In this document: one piece after another, positions 21,020-30,307 of the stretch
Position numbering within the stretch: position 1 is the first letter of the stretch
Layout of the letters: every line of letters starts with the position of its first letter
Source: Mytilinidion resinicola
Taxonomy: Eukaryota > Ascomycota > Dothideomycetes > Mytilinidiales > Mytilinidiaceae
Direction: 5' to 3'
DNA: 64,000 nt
Assembly (NCBI RefSeq): GCF_010093595.1
Contig: NW_022985438.1
Span: 2,848,786-2,912,785, forward strand
Position numbers and translations under genes: made by a program
The notes under the pieces: generated by a model
Told to the model about the DNA's origin: nothing
What the model saw: only the letters and a program-made list of their open reading frames with translations
Database searches by the model: none

Positions 21020-23146
21020 TCAACTCCAAGCGGACATGTTGTTGACCACGCAGCCCGCATCAGCCCGCTTGGCCAGCTTGCCGACTTCATACACCGTCTC
21101 GCCCGCTCCTTTCAGCACGCTGATGGCCTCACTCGCCTTGCTCTGGTCCACCACGAGCACCATCCCCAAGCCCGTATTCCACGCTCTCGAAAACTCCACA
21201 TCCTCAATCCTCCCCGCCGCCTTCAGCCACCTAAACACCTCCGGAACCGGCCAAGCCTTCGCGTCCAACTCCGCCGCCAGGTGGTCCGGCAGCATGCGTG
21301 GAACATTCTCCAGCAAGCCACCACCCGTGATGTGCGCCATGCCCTTGACCAAGCCCTTCTGCGTCGCCGCCAGCAGCGGCCTGACGTAGATCCTCGTGGG
21401 GGTGAGGAGGCTATCGCCCACGCGCTGTCCCCTGCTCCACGGCGCGTCGTCGTGGAACGACAGCCCAACGCGCTCGACGATCTTGCGGATGAGCGAGAAG
21501 CCGTTGGAGTGCAGGCCGTCGGACGCCAGTCCCAGCACCACGTCGCCCGCGGCCATGGCTGGCTTGTCGGGGAGGATGGTTTGGCCTTGCGCGATGGCGC
21601 CGAGGGCACACCCGCCAGCGTCGTACTCGCCTTCTTGGTAAAGCCCCGGCATCTCGGCCGTCTCGCCCCCGACGAGCGTGCAGTCGGCCTGCTTGCAGCC
21701 CTCAGCGACGCCGGTGACGAAGGCGACGGCGTCGTCGACGTCCAGCTTGCTACACGCGTAGTAGTCCATGAACATGTGCGGCCGGGCGCCCTGCACGACG
21801 AGGTCGTTGACGTTCATCGCTACGAGGTCGATGCCGACGGTGTCGTGCTTGCCCATCTCGAAGGCGATCTTCACTTTCGTCCCGATGCCGTCGATGGCGC
21901 CGACGAGGATCGGGGGCGCGGCGTAGCCGGCGGCTTGCAGGTCGAACATGCCGCCGAACCCGCCAATTTCTGCGTCGGCGCCGGGCCGCTTGGTGGATTT
22001 CACGGCGGCTTTGATGCGCTGGACGAGCTCGTTGCCGGCTTCGATGCTGACGCCGGCAGAGGCGTAGGTTAGGGATTCTTGGTTTGAGGGAGAGGATGAA
22101 GGGCGGGTGACTGTGGTGCCCTCTTCGGCGGGCTGGAGCAGTTTCCAGTCGCACGTGATGTTGTGTTTCTTGAACTCGGTTAGGAGGTCGTTGGCGATGT
22201 TGTCGAAGTTGTTGGTTGCGAGCGCGAGGATGGTGGGCCCAGCACCAGACAGACAGATTCCTAGTAAGCCGGGATGGGATTGTGGTGTCACTGAGTGTAG
22301 TATCTCGGTGAGTCCGGGGATGAGAGTTTTGCGGTATGGCTGGTGGATCTTGTCTTGCATCGCTAGGTATATCATGTCAGGGTCGGGCGGTGATTCTCCC
22401 AGTGCTGTAGTTAGTAGCGCCAGTCTTTGCAAGTTGAATATGAGATCTTTCCTCGAATACGTTGTTGGTAGCACATCTCTCGCTTTAGCTGTTGAAACCT
22501 CGAAATCAGGTATTATGCAGATACACTTGATCTCCGGCGCCCACTTGAACTTTTTGTAGTGTCCAATGTTCTTCGGCGGTTCCGGCGGCTGCAGGCCTGT
22601 GTCGACACCTCCAGCAGGCTCCGGTAGGACCTCACTCAGAGGGATTTCCAGCCTCGCAGTGTCTTCCGGGTCCAGCTCGTTCAGATATGTTCCCACGAAA
22701 CCGCCGTACAGTGCCGCAGCCACATTGTCCGGATGTCGCTCTTCCATGAGGCAGTAGTCCAGCATTCGCGCTTTAGATAGACCCAGATTTCCCACCTCGT
22801 TTGCTAGGAAGACGCCAGCCACAATGGCCGCTCCAGATGACCCCAGTCCCCTCCCGAGGGGGATCGGATTGTTTATGTGCACATGTGTCTCGGCGGGGAA
22901 CGCGCGGACGCCATGGCATCGGAGGACGTAGACGGCGGTCCGGGTGATGAGGTTGTCTTCCGCTTGCAGCGAGACGGTTCCAGCGCCAAGGCCTTCGTAG
23001 GTAATGCGGCAATTGAGGGAGTGGTCGGAGGAGGGCTTGGTGGTGACTGTGAGGGTGACTTCGAGGTAGACGTTGAGGGCGAGGCCAATGACGTCGAAAC
23101 CGGGGCCAATGTTGGCCGACGAGCAGGGCACTCGGATGGTGGTCAT
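21020..23146 (-). CDS. THR1: Homoserine kinase fused to phosphoribosylformylglycinamidine cyclo-ligase (AIRS/PurM)
   Basis: One uninterrupted 708-codon frame. Residues 1 to about 342 are a complete GHMP-family homoserine kinase (threonine pathway): PCSSANIGPGFDVIGLALN, the ATP-binding PIPLGRGLGSSGAA at about 95-107, ERHPDN, KTLIPGLTEIL and GICLSGAGPT. After a Ser/Pro-rich linker (about 342-357), residues 358-708 form a complete AIR synthetase domain (purine step 5): LTYASAGVSIEAGNEL, DGIGTKVKIAF, TVGIDLVAMNVNDLVVQG, LVGGETAEMPGLYQEGEYD, GLHSNGFSLIRKI, APTRIYVRPLL-type TPTRIYVRPLL, HITGGGLLENVPRMLP. In fungi AIRS is normally joined to GAR synthetase (Ade5,7), not to Thr1. The joint has no stop and no splice signal is required. 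Both halves keep their catalytic motifs. Confidence 0.92.
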   Translation of the reverse strand: MTTIRVPCSSANIGPGFDVIGLALNVYLEVTLTVTTKPSSDHSLNCRITYEGLGAGTVSLQAEDNLITRTAVYVLRCHGVRAFPAETHVHINNPIPLGRGLGSSGAAIVAGVFLANEVGNLGLSKARMLDYCLMEERHPDNVAAALYGGFVGTYLNELDPEDTARLEIPLSEVLPEPAGGVDTGLQPPEPPKNIGHYKKFKWAPEIKCICIIPDFEVSTAKARDVLPTTYSRKDLIFNLQRLALLTTALGESPPDPDMIYLAMQDKIHQPYRKTLIPGLTEILHSVTPQSHPGLLGICLSGAGPTILALATNNFDNIANDLLTEFKKHNITCDWKLLQPAEEGTTVTRPSSSPSNQESLTYASAGVSIEAGNELVQRIKAAVKSTKRPGADAEIGGFGGMFDLQAAGYAAPPILVGAIDGIGTKVKIAFEMGKHDTVGIDLVAMNVNDLVVQGARPHMFMDYYACSKLDVDDAVAFVTGVAEGCKQADCTLVGGETAEMPGLYQEGEYDAGGCALGAIAQGQTILPDKPAMAAGDVVLGLASDGLHSNGFSLIRKIVERVGLSFHDDAPWSRGQRVGDSLLTPTRIYVRPLLAATQKGLVKGMAHITGGGLLENVPRMLPDHLAAELDAKAWPVPEVFRWLKAAGRIEDVEFSRAWNTGLGMVLVVDQSKASEAISVLKGAGETVYEVGKLAKRADAGCVVNNMSAWS

Positions 23147-24185
23147 TTTGGGAAATGTTGGTGGTCGTGGAGTTTGAGATACTCTGGCTCTGACTCTGCA
23201 TCCATCGCGAATAAAAATATGGTGGTGGGGGGTCGCCGATGTCGTCGGACCGCGGTGCGGGATCCGGGGGCCAAAGCTGTCTAATTAGATAGAGAGATAG
23301 GTATCTTCTAGCGGCCTTCGTGAGCAACCTCGTCTCTATCGTTGAGGATGCGTGGGGGACCAGAGCATCATCCTCTCGCTGGTATCTCTCTGCATTGACT
23401 CTTGGCTACCTTGTCTCAAGCATCAATGGCCTCACGACTCAGCAAGTAACGACAAATACATGCCTGGTCTAGGCCTGGGTGGCAGCCTGATTCCCTTTTG
23501 CACATCTCTAGGTAACCCTCAAAAATGCACCGAGATCTCCACTACCGGTCCGAAACACGGGGAAGGAGAGTCACGATGCTCCTGTGGCGTATCGCTATGG
23601 CTGTGCTGCCTGCGTCCGTCTCTCGCCATTCCAGACCGCTTGTCCGCATCTGCGCTGCTGCGGTCACTCGATTGGAGCCATCAAGTATGCACGAAGCAGC
23701 AAGGTCGGTGATCGTTTTGATAAGTGCACCTTTCCGATACACCCGCGTGCCAATGAAGCCCATCCACCTGTCAAAAGTGCACCGCTTCGCCAATTTGCCT
23801 GCAACATCAGGGTTCAGCTCAGCCTCGCATGACTTCCCCGGCCCTTTTTCCCTGAACTTCTAGGCACCCGTCCCCAGGACTCCACATTTTGAGGCTTTGC
23901 GGTTCTGTTTCCGAGTCAGCCTGATCGAACTGACCGGACGGCTGTGGAATTTCACTTCGAGCTAGTCCAATAGGCAACAACAGCTGCATCGCTGGCTGAG
24001 TCCCACCTGCAATTCCACCCTTTAAAGAGGGCGGCCGCCCTTCCAAGGTTCCAATGTTCGTAACATTCACATCAGCCACACTCTACCCACAGTCTTAACC
24101 CCTTTAGTTTTACTCATTGAAAAATCCATCTCACGACAGCTTTATCTCAACACTATCAGTCTCTTCTGCTCGTTAAGGTGACATC
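23147..24185. other. Intergenic spacer, 1 kb
   Basis: Upstream regions of the divergent kinase-AIRS and AAA+ ATPase genes. Several 80-120 codon frames exist, none with features of a gene. It may hold an untranslated first exon of the ATPase gene. Confidence 0.45.
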
Positions 24186-26381
24186 GTGGCCCGCACTAAA
24201 CAGACCTCGAGGTCGTACATCAGAGGAGGTCGCGCACGCGGACGAGCAGCACTCCGCAGAATGCCAGGACGAGACACCATTTCTATTTCCTCTGGCGAGT
24301 CATCCTCGTCGGAGGAAGAGACTTCACCAGTCACCAACGGCGTGAAAAGCACCATCATCACCAACGGTATCAAAGATGAGCTAGAAGAGGAGACTCTTGA
24401 CCTCGCCAAGGTCGGAATGGAGTGCGGCTTGAAGCATCTGTACTCTGGAAAAGAGGACAAGAAAGGCCGTTATCAATGGCAGGACGAGATCCCCAAAGAT
24501 GTCGGCAAGCCTGTCGAGAATGCCCAAACAGCCAAGTGGGCTCTTTTGGTGCGCAACGTCAAAGTCTACAACGATCCACGAAAGGTCCTTGCCATCCATT
24601 CAATCGTCGTCCAGAGCCCGCTTTTGAAGAAATTGCTTGCACGCGTCCTGAAAGACTACCCTGGAGTCACCCCCGGTCTAGCTCGTCTAGAATTCTCTGG
24701 GAAGTTTGAGCCAATCATCCATCGTTGGACGGAACTGAAAGATGCTATCGACAATCTCGGCGATGATACTGAGGATGACCAGAAGACCAAGGAGCACGCC
24801 GACCTCTTCTACAACTTGCTTAAGACCGAATTCAAGTCCTTGATCGACACATCTCAGGATATGAAGTTGAAAGGCGTCATGACTTATGAGCATCTTTGGA
24901 CACTGTTTCAGCCGGGTTCAACCGTCTATGCCCGCCAGGACGGTCAAGAGACTGCCATGAAGTTACATGAGACCAAGTATGGAGCCGATCGGAATGGCAA
25001 TCCCTGCTTCTGGTTGACCTGCAAATACGTTGATTGGGATGGTGCTAAGTTTGGTTCCAACAAGCTGAACCTTTCGATCCCGCTTTACTCTGGCACTCGG
25101 CACATCAACCAACTTCCCGTATATCCTCTGGAGAACCACCACGAAAAGGACGCTCTCCGTACTCGTTTAATCGAGCGAGGGGCCAAGGCCGAGACCCTCG
25201 CTGGATCCCACTACAAGTCATATCATGGAATTGGATGGAAGCGAGGGAATTTCGGCACGAAGGACAAGTACAACATCAAAAGCCGAATCGTTATCGACAC
25301 CTACGGATGGAACCGTTTCAATCCAAGCTATGCCATTTTCGTCGCACCACTCAATCAGAAGGACCCCGTAGGCGGCGCTATCGGCGATGGTAACGACGAC
25401 GGAGAGGGGGATGAGGATGTCTACGAAGACGATGCTGATGACAGTGGCATGCCGATGGATGGTCAATTCGCCGATGAAGATGACTCAACGAAACGCCAGC
25501 CTCTTACCACCGAACAAAAGCTTATTTGCACCCCTCTGATTCGAGGCTACTCGTTGAAAACTAAGATGTGGCTCAACTTCTTTATCAACTGCGTTCAAGA
25601 AATTGAGTGGCAGACGGGTGCCTTCGACAGCTTAGTCCTGCCATCCAACCAGAAGGAACTGATCCTAGGCTTCACTGAGTCGCAGCGCAAATTCAAGGAA
25701 TCATTCGACGATGTCATCGAAGGCAAGGGCAAGGGTATCATTCTACTACTCTGCGGACCTCCTGGTGTTGGAAAGACGCTCACCGCGGAGTCTGTCGCCG
25801 AAGAGATGAAGGTTCCACTGTACATGATGAGCGCTGGTGATCTAGGCCTCGATCCCCGAAGCGTTGAGACCAAGCTGCAGAATATCCTGGAAATGTGCAC
25901 TAAATGGAACGCCATCCTCCTACTCGACGAGGCCGACGTTTTTCTCGAACAACGGTCCCTTCATGAGTTGGAGCGAAACAAGCTTGTGTCAATTTTCCTG
26001 CGCATACTCGAGTATTACGAGGGTATCATGTTCTTGACTACCAACCGTGTGCAGACATTCGACCCGGCGTTTCAGTCTCGAATCCACATTTCCCTCGACT
26101 ATCCAGAGCTCTCCATCGACTCTCGCAAGATGGTGTGGAAGAACTTCCTTGGAGGCTCGCAGCAAAAGAATACCGTCACAGACCGCCAACTTGATCAGCT
26201 GTCGCTTATGAACATGAACGGCAGGCAGATTAAGAATGTATTGAAAACCGCGCAGCTACTGGCTAGTCGGAAGGATGCCTCTTTGAGCTACGAGCATGTA
26301 ATGACTGTGCTTGACGTTACGCAGCATCTTCACAATAGTACGCAGGAGAATGAGAGAACTCGGGCGAGCATTTTCTGCTAG
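24186..26381 (+). CDS. AAA+ ATPase with DUF7025-like N-terminal region and an H3-tail-like N-terminus
   Basis: Large fungal AAA+ protein of unknown substrate. The N-terminal half carries the DUF7025-like block around LWTLFQPGSTVYAR and KSYHGIGWKRGNF; the AAA core has Walker A GPPGVGKT (about 524-531), Walker B ILLLDEADVFLEQR, sensor 1 FLTTNR and an arginine-finger region FQSRIHISLDYPEL, followed by the fungal lid. An acidic linker (DGEGDEDVYEDDADD) separates the halves. Start is uncertain: the frame begins GTG at 24186, eight bases after an in-frame TAA, and the first ATG is residue 26 (24261). Read from GTG the protein starts ARTKQTSRS, identical to residues 1-6 of histone H3 with Arg at position 8. 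Because the H3-like start coincides with this codon, an ATG-to-GTG change or non-AUG initiation is suspected. Confidence 0.88.
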   Translation: MARTKQTSRSYIRGGRARGRAALRRMPGRDTISISSGESSSSEEETSPVTNGVKSTIITNGIKDELEEETLDLAKVGMECGLKHLYSGKEDKKGRYQWQDEIPKDVGKPVENAQTAKWALLVRNVKVYNDPRKVLAIHSIVVQSPLLKKLLARVLKDYPGVTPGLARLEFSGKFEPIIHRWTELKDAIDNLGDDTEDDQKTKEHADLFYNLLKTEFKSLIDTSQDMKLKGVMTYEHLWTLFQPGSTVYARQDGQETAMKLHETKYGADRNGNPCFWLTCKYVDWDGAKFGSNKLNLSIPLYSGTRHINQLPVYPLENHHEKDALRTRLIERGAKAETLAGSHYKSYHGIGWKRGNFGTKDKYNIKSRIVIDTYGWNRFNPSYAIFVAPLNQKDPVGGAIGDGNDDGEGDEDVYEDDADDSGMPMDGQFADEDDSTKRQPLTTEQKLICTPLIRGYSLKTKMWLNFFINCVQEIEWQTGAFDSLVLPSNQKELILGFTESQRKFKESFDDVIEGKGKGIILLLCGPPGVGKTLTAESVAEEMKVPLYMMSAGDLGLDPRSVETKLQNILEMCTKWNAILLLDEADVFLEQRSLHELERNKLVSIFLRILEYYEGIMFLTTNRVQTFDPAFQSRIHISLDYPELSIDSRKMVWKNFLGGSQQKNTVTDRQLDQLSLMNMNGRQIKNVLKTAQLLASRKDASLSYEHVMTVLDVTQHLHNSTQENERTRASIFC

Positions 26382-27827
26382 ATGTTCATAGGCGGTTTAA
26401 GCAGATTTATCGTGTTCTGTGTTGGTTGAGGGACTTCTCTTCTCTCCCGACAAATGATATTTGTGCATATAGACCCATCGTCTTCTTTGGTGTGCTCTCT
26501 TTAGTGCTTCCTGGCCATGAGTCTTCTATTGGGTGTCTCATAACGGAGCGGTGTCGGCTTCACGGCGCTCGGGTTTTCAGACAGTAGTATACGAATGAAT
26601 GAATCAATATATGAACATATATAAAGGCCAAGATGCTTACAATAAGTCTGAAGTGCATAATTGATTCGCAGTACCCCAACTTGAACAGGTTAGCGTGCTG
26701 CCAAGCCTCAATTCCAAATTCAACCTCTTAGGTAGTTTCTCGTCAGCTTGCAACATTATTTGCATTTAAACTTGCTCACGACTGTTCCTTTGGACGATCA
26801 GGATCCACTGTAATGTCGGAATCCCGGTCATACGAGGCAGAGCACGTTCGTTATGACGACACCTTTTACGCTTTTTGATACCTTCACCCATACAAGTCCT
26901 CAATACCCTCACTCTTCACAGCGTGTTATGTTTCCGGACGCAACCGGCCTCCATTAATGTCAGACCAGGAAGCCTGTGCATTGACTTCTTCATAATCTCA
27001 TTCGAAGGCACAGTTCCGTTCCTAGTCAACTCCATTTTTAACATCTCATCATTACTTCCCAGCAGATCATCATCTCCAAGAGCTGACTGCCATTAGTAGT
27101 CACGCTGGGCATGAAAAAGGTGGCACACTCATCAAGTACTCTGCCCGTGGTTACACCTGTCTGCCACTGCATGAAGTGCTTCAACAAGTTTCCACATAAC
27201 CCAGGGTAAAGAGCTTTTATTTTCTTTAGATTCCCGAAAATACATTGAAGCACCCCAAGCAGTGGCAGAGAGGTGTACACATGAGACAGCTTGTTCTAGG
27301 TTATTATCAGCTCTGATAGGAAGTATCCATATTTTGGCCGAAGGTCCTTCCAAATGTTCGAGCTTTCGGCAGGCCGGCAGTCTGAAGCGCGTTGTTCCGC
27401 CTTTCCTCGGGGACACCCCTGTCTACCCTGAACTCCGCCATTATTCTGTCCATATCGTGTGAAGAGGCTGTACATTAGCTCGTAATCTTGTGCGCAGAGC
27501 ATGTACACCGGTTTGCTTACCAGCAGAAACCTCTCCAAGCATCAGAGCGGTGCCTCTCCAGCTGACATGCTTTCCAAATACGCGATACGAGCACGTACCA
27601 ACTACCAGGACAGTTCAATCTTGAGCACAGGTCGGCCGAGTCTTCCGAGGCATCTTTAGGAACTATATATCGAGGGTCTCTGTCTAAGTGTCAACCATCT
27701 TCATAAGACAATCCTCCGTTTATCACATAGACCTGAGTCTCTCAACTGCATACCATTTCGGAGCTTACATCCTCGGACAACGCAAAAAAGCCCTCCAATC
27801 TCTCTGATCAACCAGTTACGGAAAACA
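26382..27827. other. Intergenic spacer, 1.4 kb, possible degraded repeat
   Basis: No gene recognised. A stretch near 27250..27292 (CACCCCAAGCAGTGG then GGTGTACACA) resembles one end of the MITE-like family in inverted orientation, but the rest of the element cannot be aligned by eye. Confidence 0.35.
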
Positions 27828-29428
27828 ATGGCAGCCCTCCTCGTTGTTGCTGTTCTCGCTGCAATTTCGCACTCGGAGGCCGTCAAGGCCAACTCCGTTT
27901 CTTTCGCCTCTGAGTATCGGCATCCTCCCAACGGTATTTGCGTCGACTACACCATCAAGCAAGATGTCACTTCTACTAACTACATATGGGACTTGGAAAA
28001 GTTCACGAGCAACTTCGACACAATCGAATTTCTTACAGAACTCGCCAGGAAAGACAGCAAGACCGTCTATCATCCAGTGAGCAGCAACCCAAAGAATGAA
28101 ACAAAAACCTATGAGGTTTCAGCTACGTTCTGTTCGCCAAAGAAGGCAAACTACGGAAAGGACAAGATTGTCTTACTCGCTACCCATGGTCTGGGTTACG
28201 ATAGACGGTATATATCATCATTTTTTACTCTCGTGCGCTTCAAGCTGACTCTTCATCAGGTACTGGGCCTCTGCGTGGAAACCAAAGGACTACAGCTTCG
28301 TCGATTTTGCTCTCGACAAAGGATACTCCGTCTTCTTCTATGACAGACTCGGGGTTGGGAAATCGCAAATGTATGTTAAATTAAAGCTAATAGGTCCTTG
28401 TCACGAGGCCCAGTTACTCACAGAAATCAGCGTCTCAGGCTACGTAAATCAGGGCTCAATCCAACTCGCTTTACTGGAACGACTTGTTGAGCTGGTTCGC
28501 GCAGGCAAATACACAGGTTCTATAGGCAAACCCAAGAACATTGTCCTTGTAGGCCATTCTTTCGGATCCTTCTTGTCGAATGCGGTCATAAGTGATCAGC
28601 GCAATCTTGTCGATGGTAAGTCACTCGGAAGTATCCCGATCCTACAGTGACGGGTCATAAGTCTGTGCACACGCATTTACCACTGTTTGGGGCACCCCAT
28701 GGAATTTCAAACAACCTAGGCCCGATGTCAAGTTTGAAGCAGTGCAACTTAGACTGCCTCTTAACCGGCTGCTTACTAGCTGGGCTGCTCCTCGCAGTGG
28801 TGTCGAGGGAGCAAGACTTGAGCTAAGTAGTGATAATTCCATGTGCCCAAACTTATGACCTAGTACTGTATCTCGATCCTATCTCATATCTACTGTGCTA
28901 ACGACATCACCCAAAGGCGTTGTACTCACGGGTATTGCCTATGCGAATGCAACCGATCTAGCCACCGCTGATTCTGGATGGGGCTTGGAAGCCTTCGCCG
29001 CCCGCATTGCCAAGTTCCAGGACAAGAAATGGTCAAACCGCGACACTGGCTATCTCAATTTCGGCGACATCTACGGACACGTCAACGGTTTCTTCAAGGC
29101 ACCCAACTACGATATTCCGACAGTTGAATACGCGCAGGCGATCGCGCAACCGTTTGCGGCGCTCGAATTTGTTTCGACAAAGTTGTTCAATCTAAATGCT
29201 TCGGCTTTCAAAGGGCCAGTGATGGTCACGGCTGGAGAGAATGACTTGCTTTTATGTGGTGGGGAGTGCAAGAGTACGTTTAGCAGCGGTGTTGCTGAGC
29301 AGACTTTCAAGAGCTCAAAGGATTTAAATCTCTATGTCCACCCTGGGGCTGGTCATGGCGTCAACTTCGGGTTCAACGCGACTGTGTTCTATGGAAAGAT
29401 TACGGCATTCTTAGACAAGAACTTCTAG
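27828..29428 (+). CDS. Secreted alpha/beta-hydrolase
   Basis: Predicted secreted hydrolase of 395 residues. It starts with a signal peptide (MAALLVVAVLAAISHSEA). Four exons: 27828..28207, 28260..28370, 28431..28615, 28917..29428. They rebuild the fold in order: ATHGLGYDRRYWASAWKP (oxyanion strand HG), FFYDRLGVGKSQ, the nucleophile elbow IVLVGHSFGSFLSN, TAGENDLLLC (acid region) and HPGAGHGVNF (catalytic His). Introns 1 and 2 are 52 and 60 nt. Intron 3 is 301 nt because it carries a complete MITE-like copy; removing the element leaves a typical 73-nt intron with GTAAGT donor and CCAAAG acceptor. Substrate unknown; similar fungal proteins are annotated as AB-hydrolases only. Confidence 0.88.
28643..28870 (+). 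mobile_element. MITE-like element, copy C, inside an intron
   Basis: About 228 bp including flanking TA dinucleotides on both sides. The best-preserved termini: left CAGTGACGGGTCATAAGTCT, and right, read on the other strand, CAGTACTAGGTCATAAGTTT; the inverted similarity continues for about 40 bp to TTTACCACTG and ATTATCACTA. TA target duplication, size, and lack of coding capacity fit a Tc1/mariner-type MITE. Oriented like copy A. It lies wholly within intron 3 of the secreted hydrolase. Confidence 0.85.
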
Positions 29429-30307
29429 GTGTACGAGAGCTGGAAAGATTGCGACGCAGTCGTGGTAAGCAAAAATAGATGAAGATGTGTGAAGGCTTAC
29501 GGGGTATGATGCGAGTATTCAGAAGAGAGAGGCGAGAGTCACGATGCTTTCGTGAATTAGTTGTTGGCAGATTCCTCTTCGATAGACTCACTCGTTTCTC
29601 TTTCGTATATATTTCACTTTATTCCATTTTTCAACACTATTACTACCTCTTATTTTAGGTACAGTATTGGAACCAGGACATTGGCACATCGAAACACTAA
29701 CATCGCTCGCTCGCAGTACATAAAAGACAAGCAGAAACTCAAAACGCTAAATCCACAAGCAAAATCAAAAGAAATCAAGTACAAGAAAAGCAAAAAAAGC
29801 AATAGTGCCAATGGCCTAACTCGCCGTCCTGGAATCCACTGAGGATTCCCATCCCATACCGATGAAACCCCCATTACGGAGGCCATCCTCTAGGACAGGT
29901 CCTCAAAGTTAGAATTCTTCTACGAATGCAATTATCTGCCCAAGTCCAGACGTCTTCACAAATTTCGGATTTTGGGCCTTTTGTCCCTGGAGCCAATCCG
30001 CCTAGTGTCGACACATTCTCCGGCACCTTATCCTGGCCTTTCATCTCTCAACACCGTGTCAATATACACCAGCCTCTCGCATGGCTTTTTCGAACCCCAT
30101 CTGTTCGTTCTTCTCCGCAACGTCCCGAGCTTTTCAGTGGGAACTCTTGTGTGGTTGTTTTCCGAAGCCTTCCACCCCCCAATTTCTTGTGTGCTTTGTT
30201 TCCTTCTTGAAAGCCTTTTGGACTTTTCGCCGGAGATTTTTTTGAGGTTTTTTTCCGAAGGTCTTGCGAACCCATAACTGGTGTAGCTTTTCCTTTTTAT
30301 TTTCAGC
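29429..30307. other. Intergenic spacer between convergent genes
   Basis: 3' regions of the secreted hydrolase and of the large acidic-protein gene. AT-rich near 29640-29810. Short frames only. Confidence 0.45.

Noticed and set aside
27250..27292. Possible fourth, degraded MITE copy
   Set aside because: Only one end resembles the family; the interior and the other end could not be aligned by eye.
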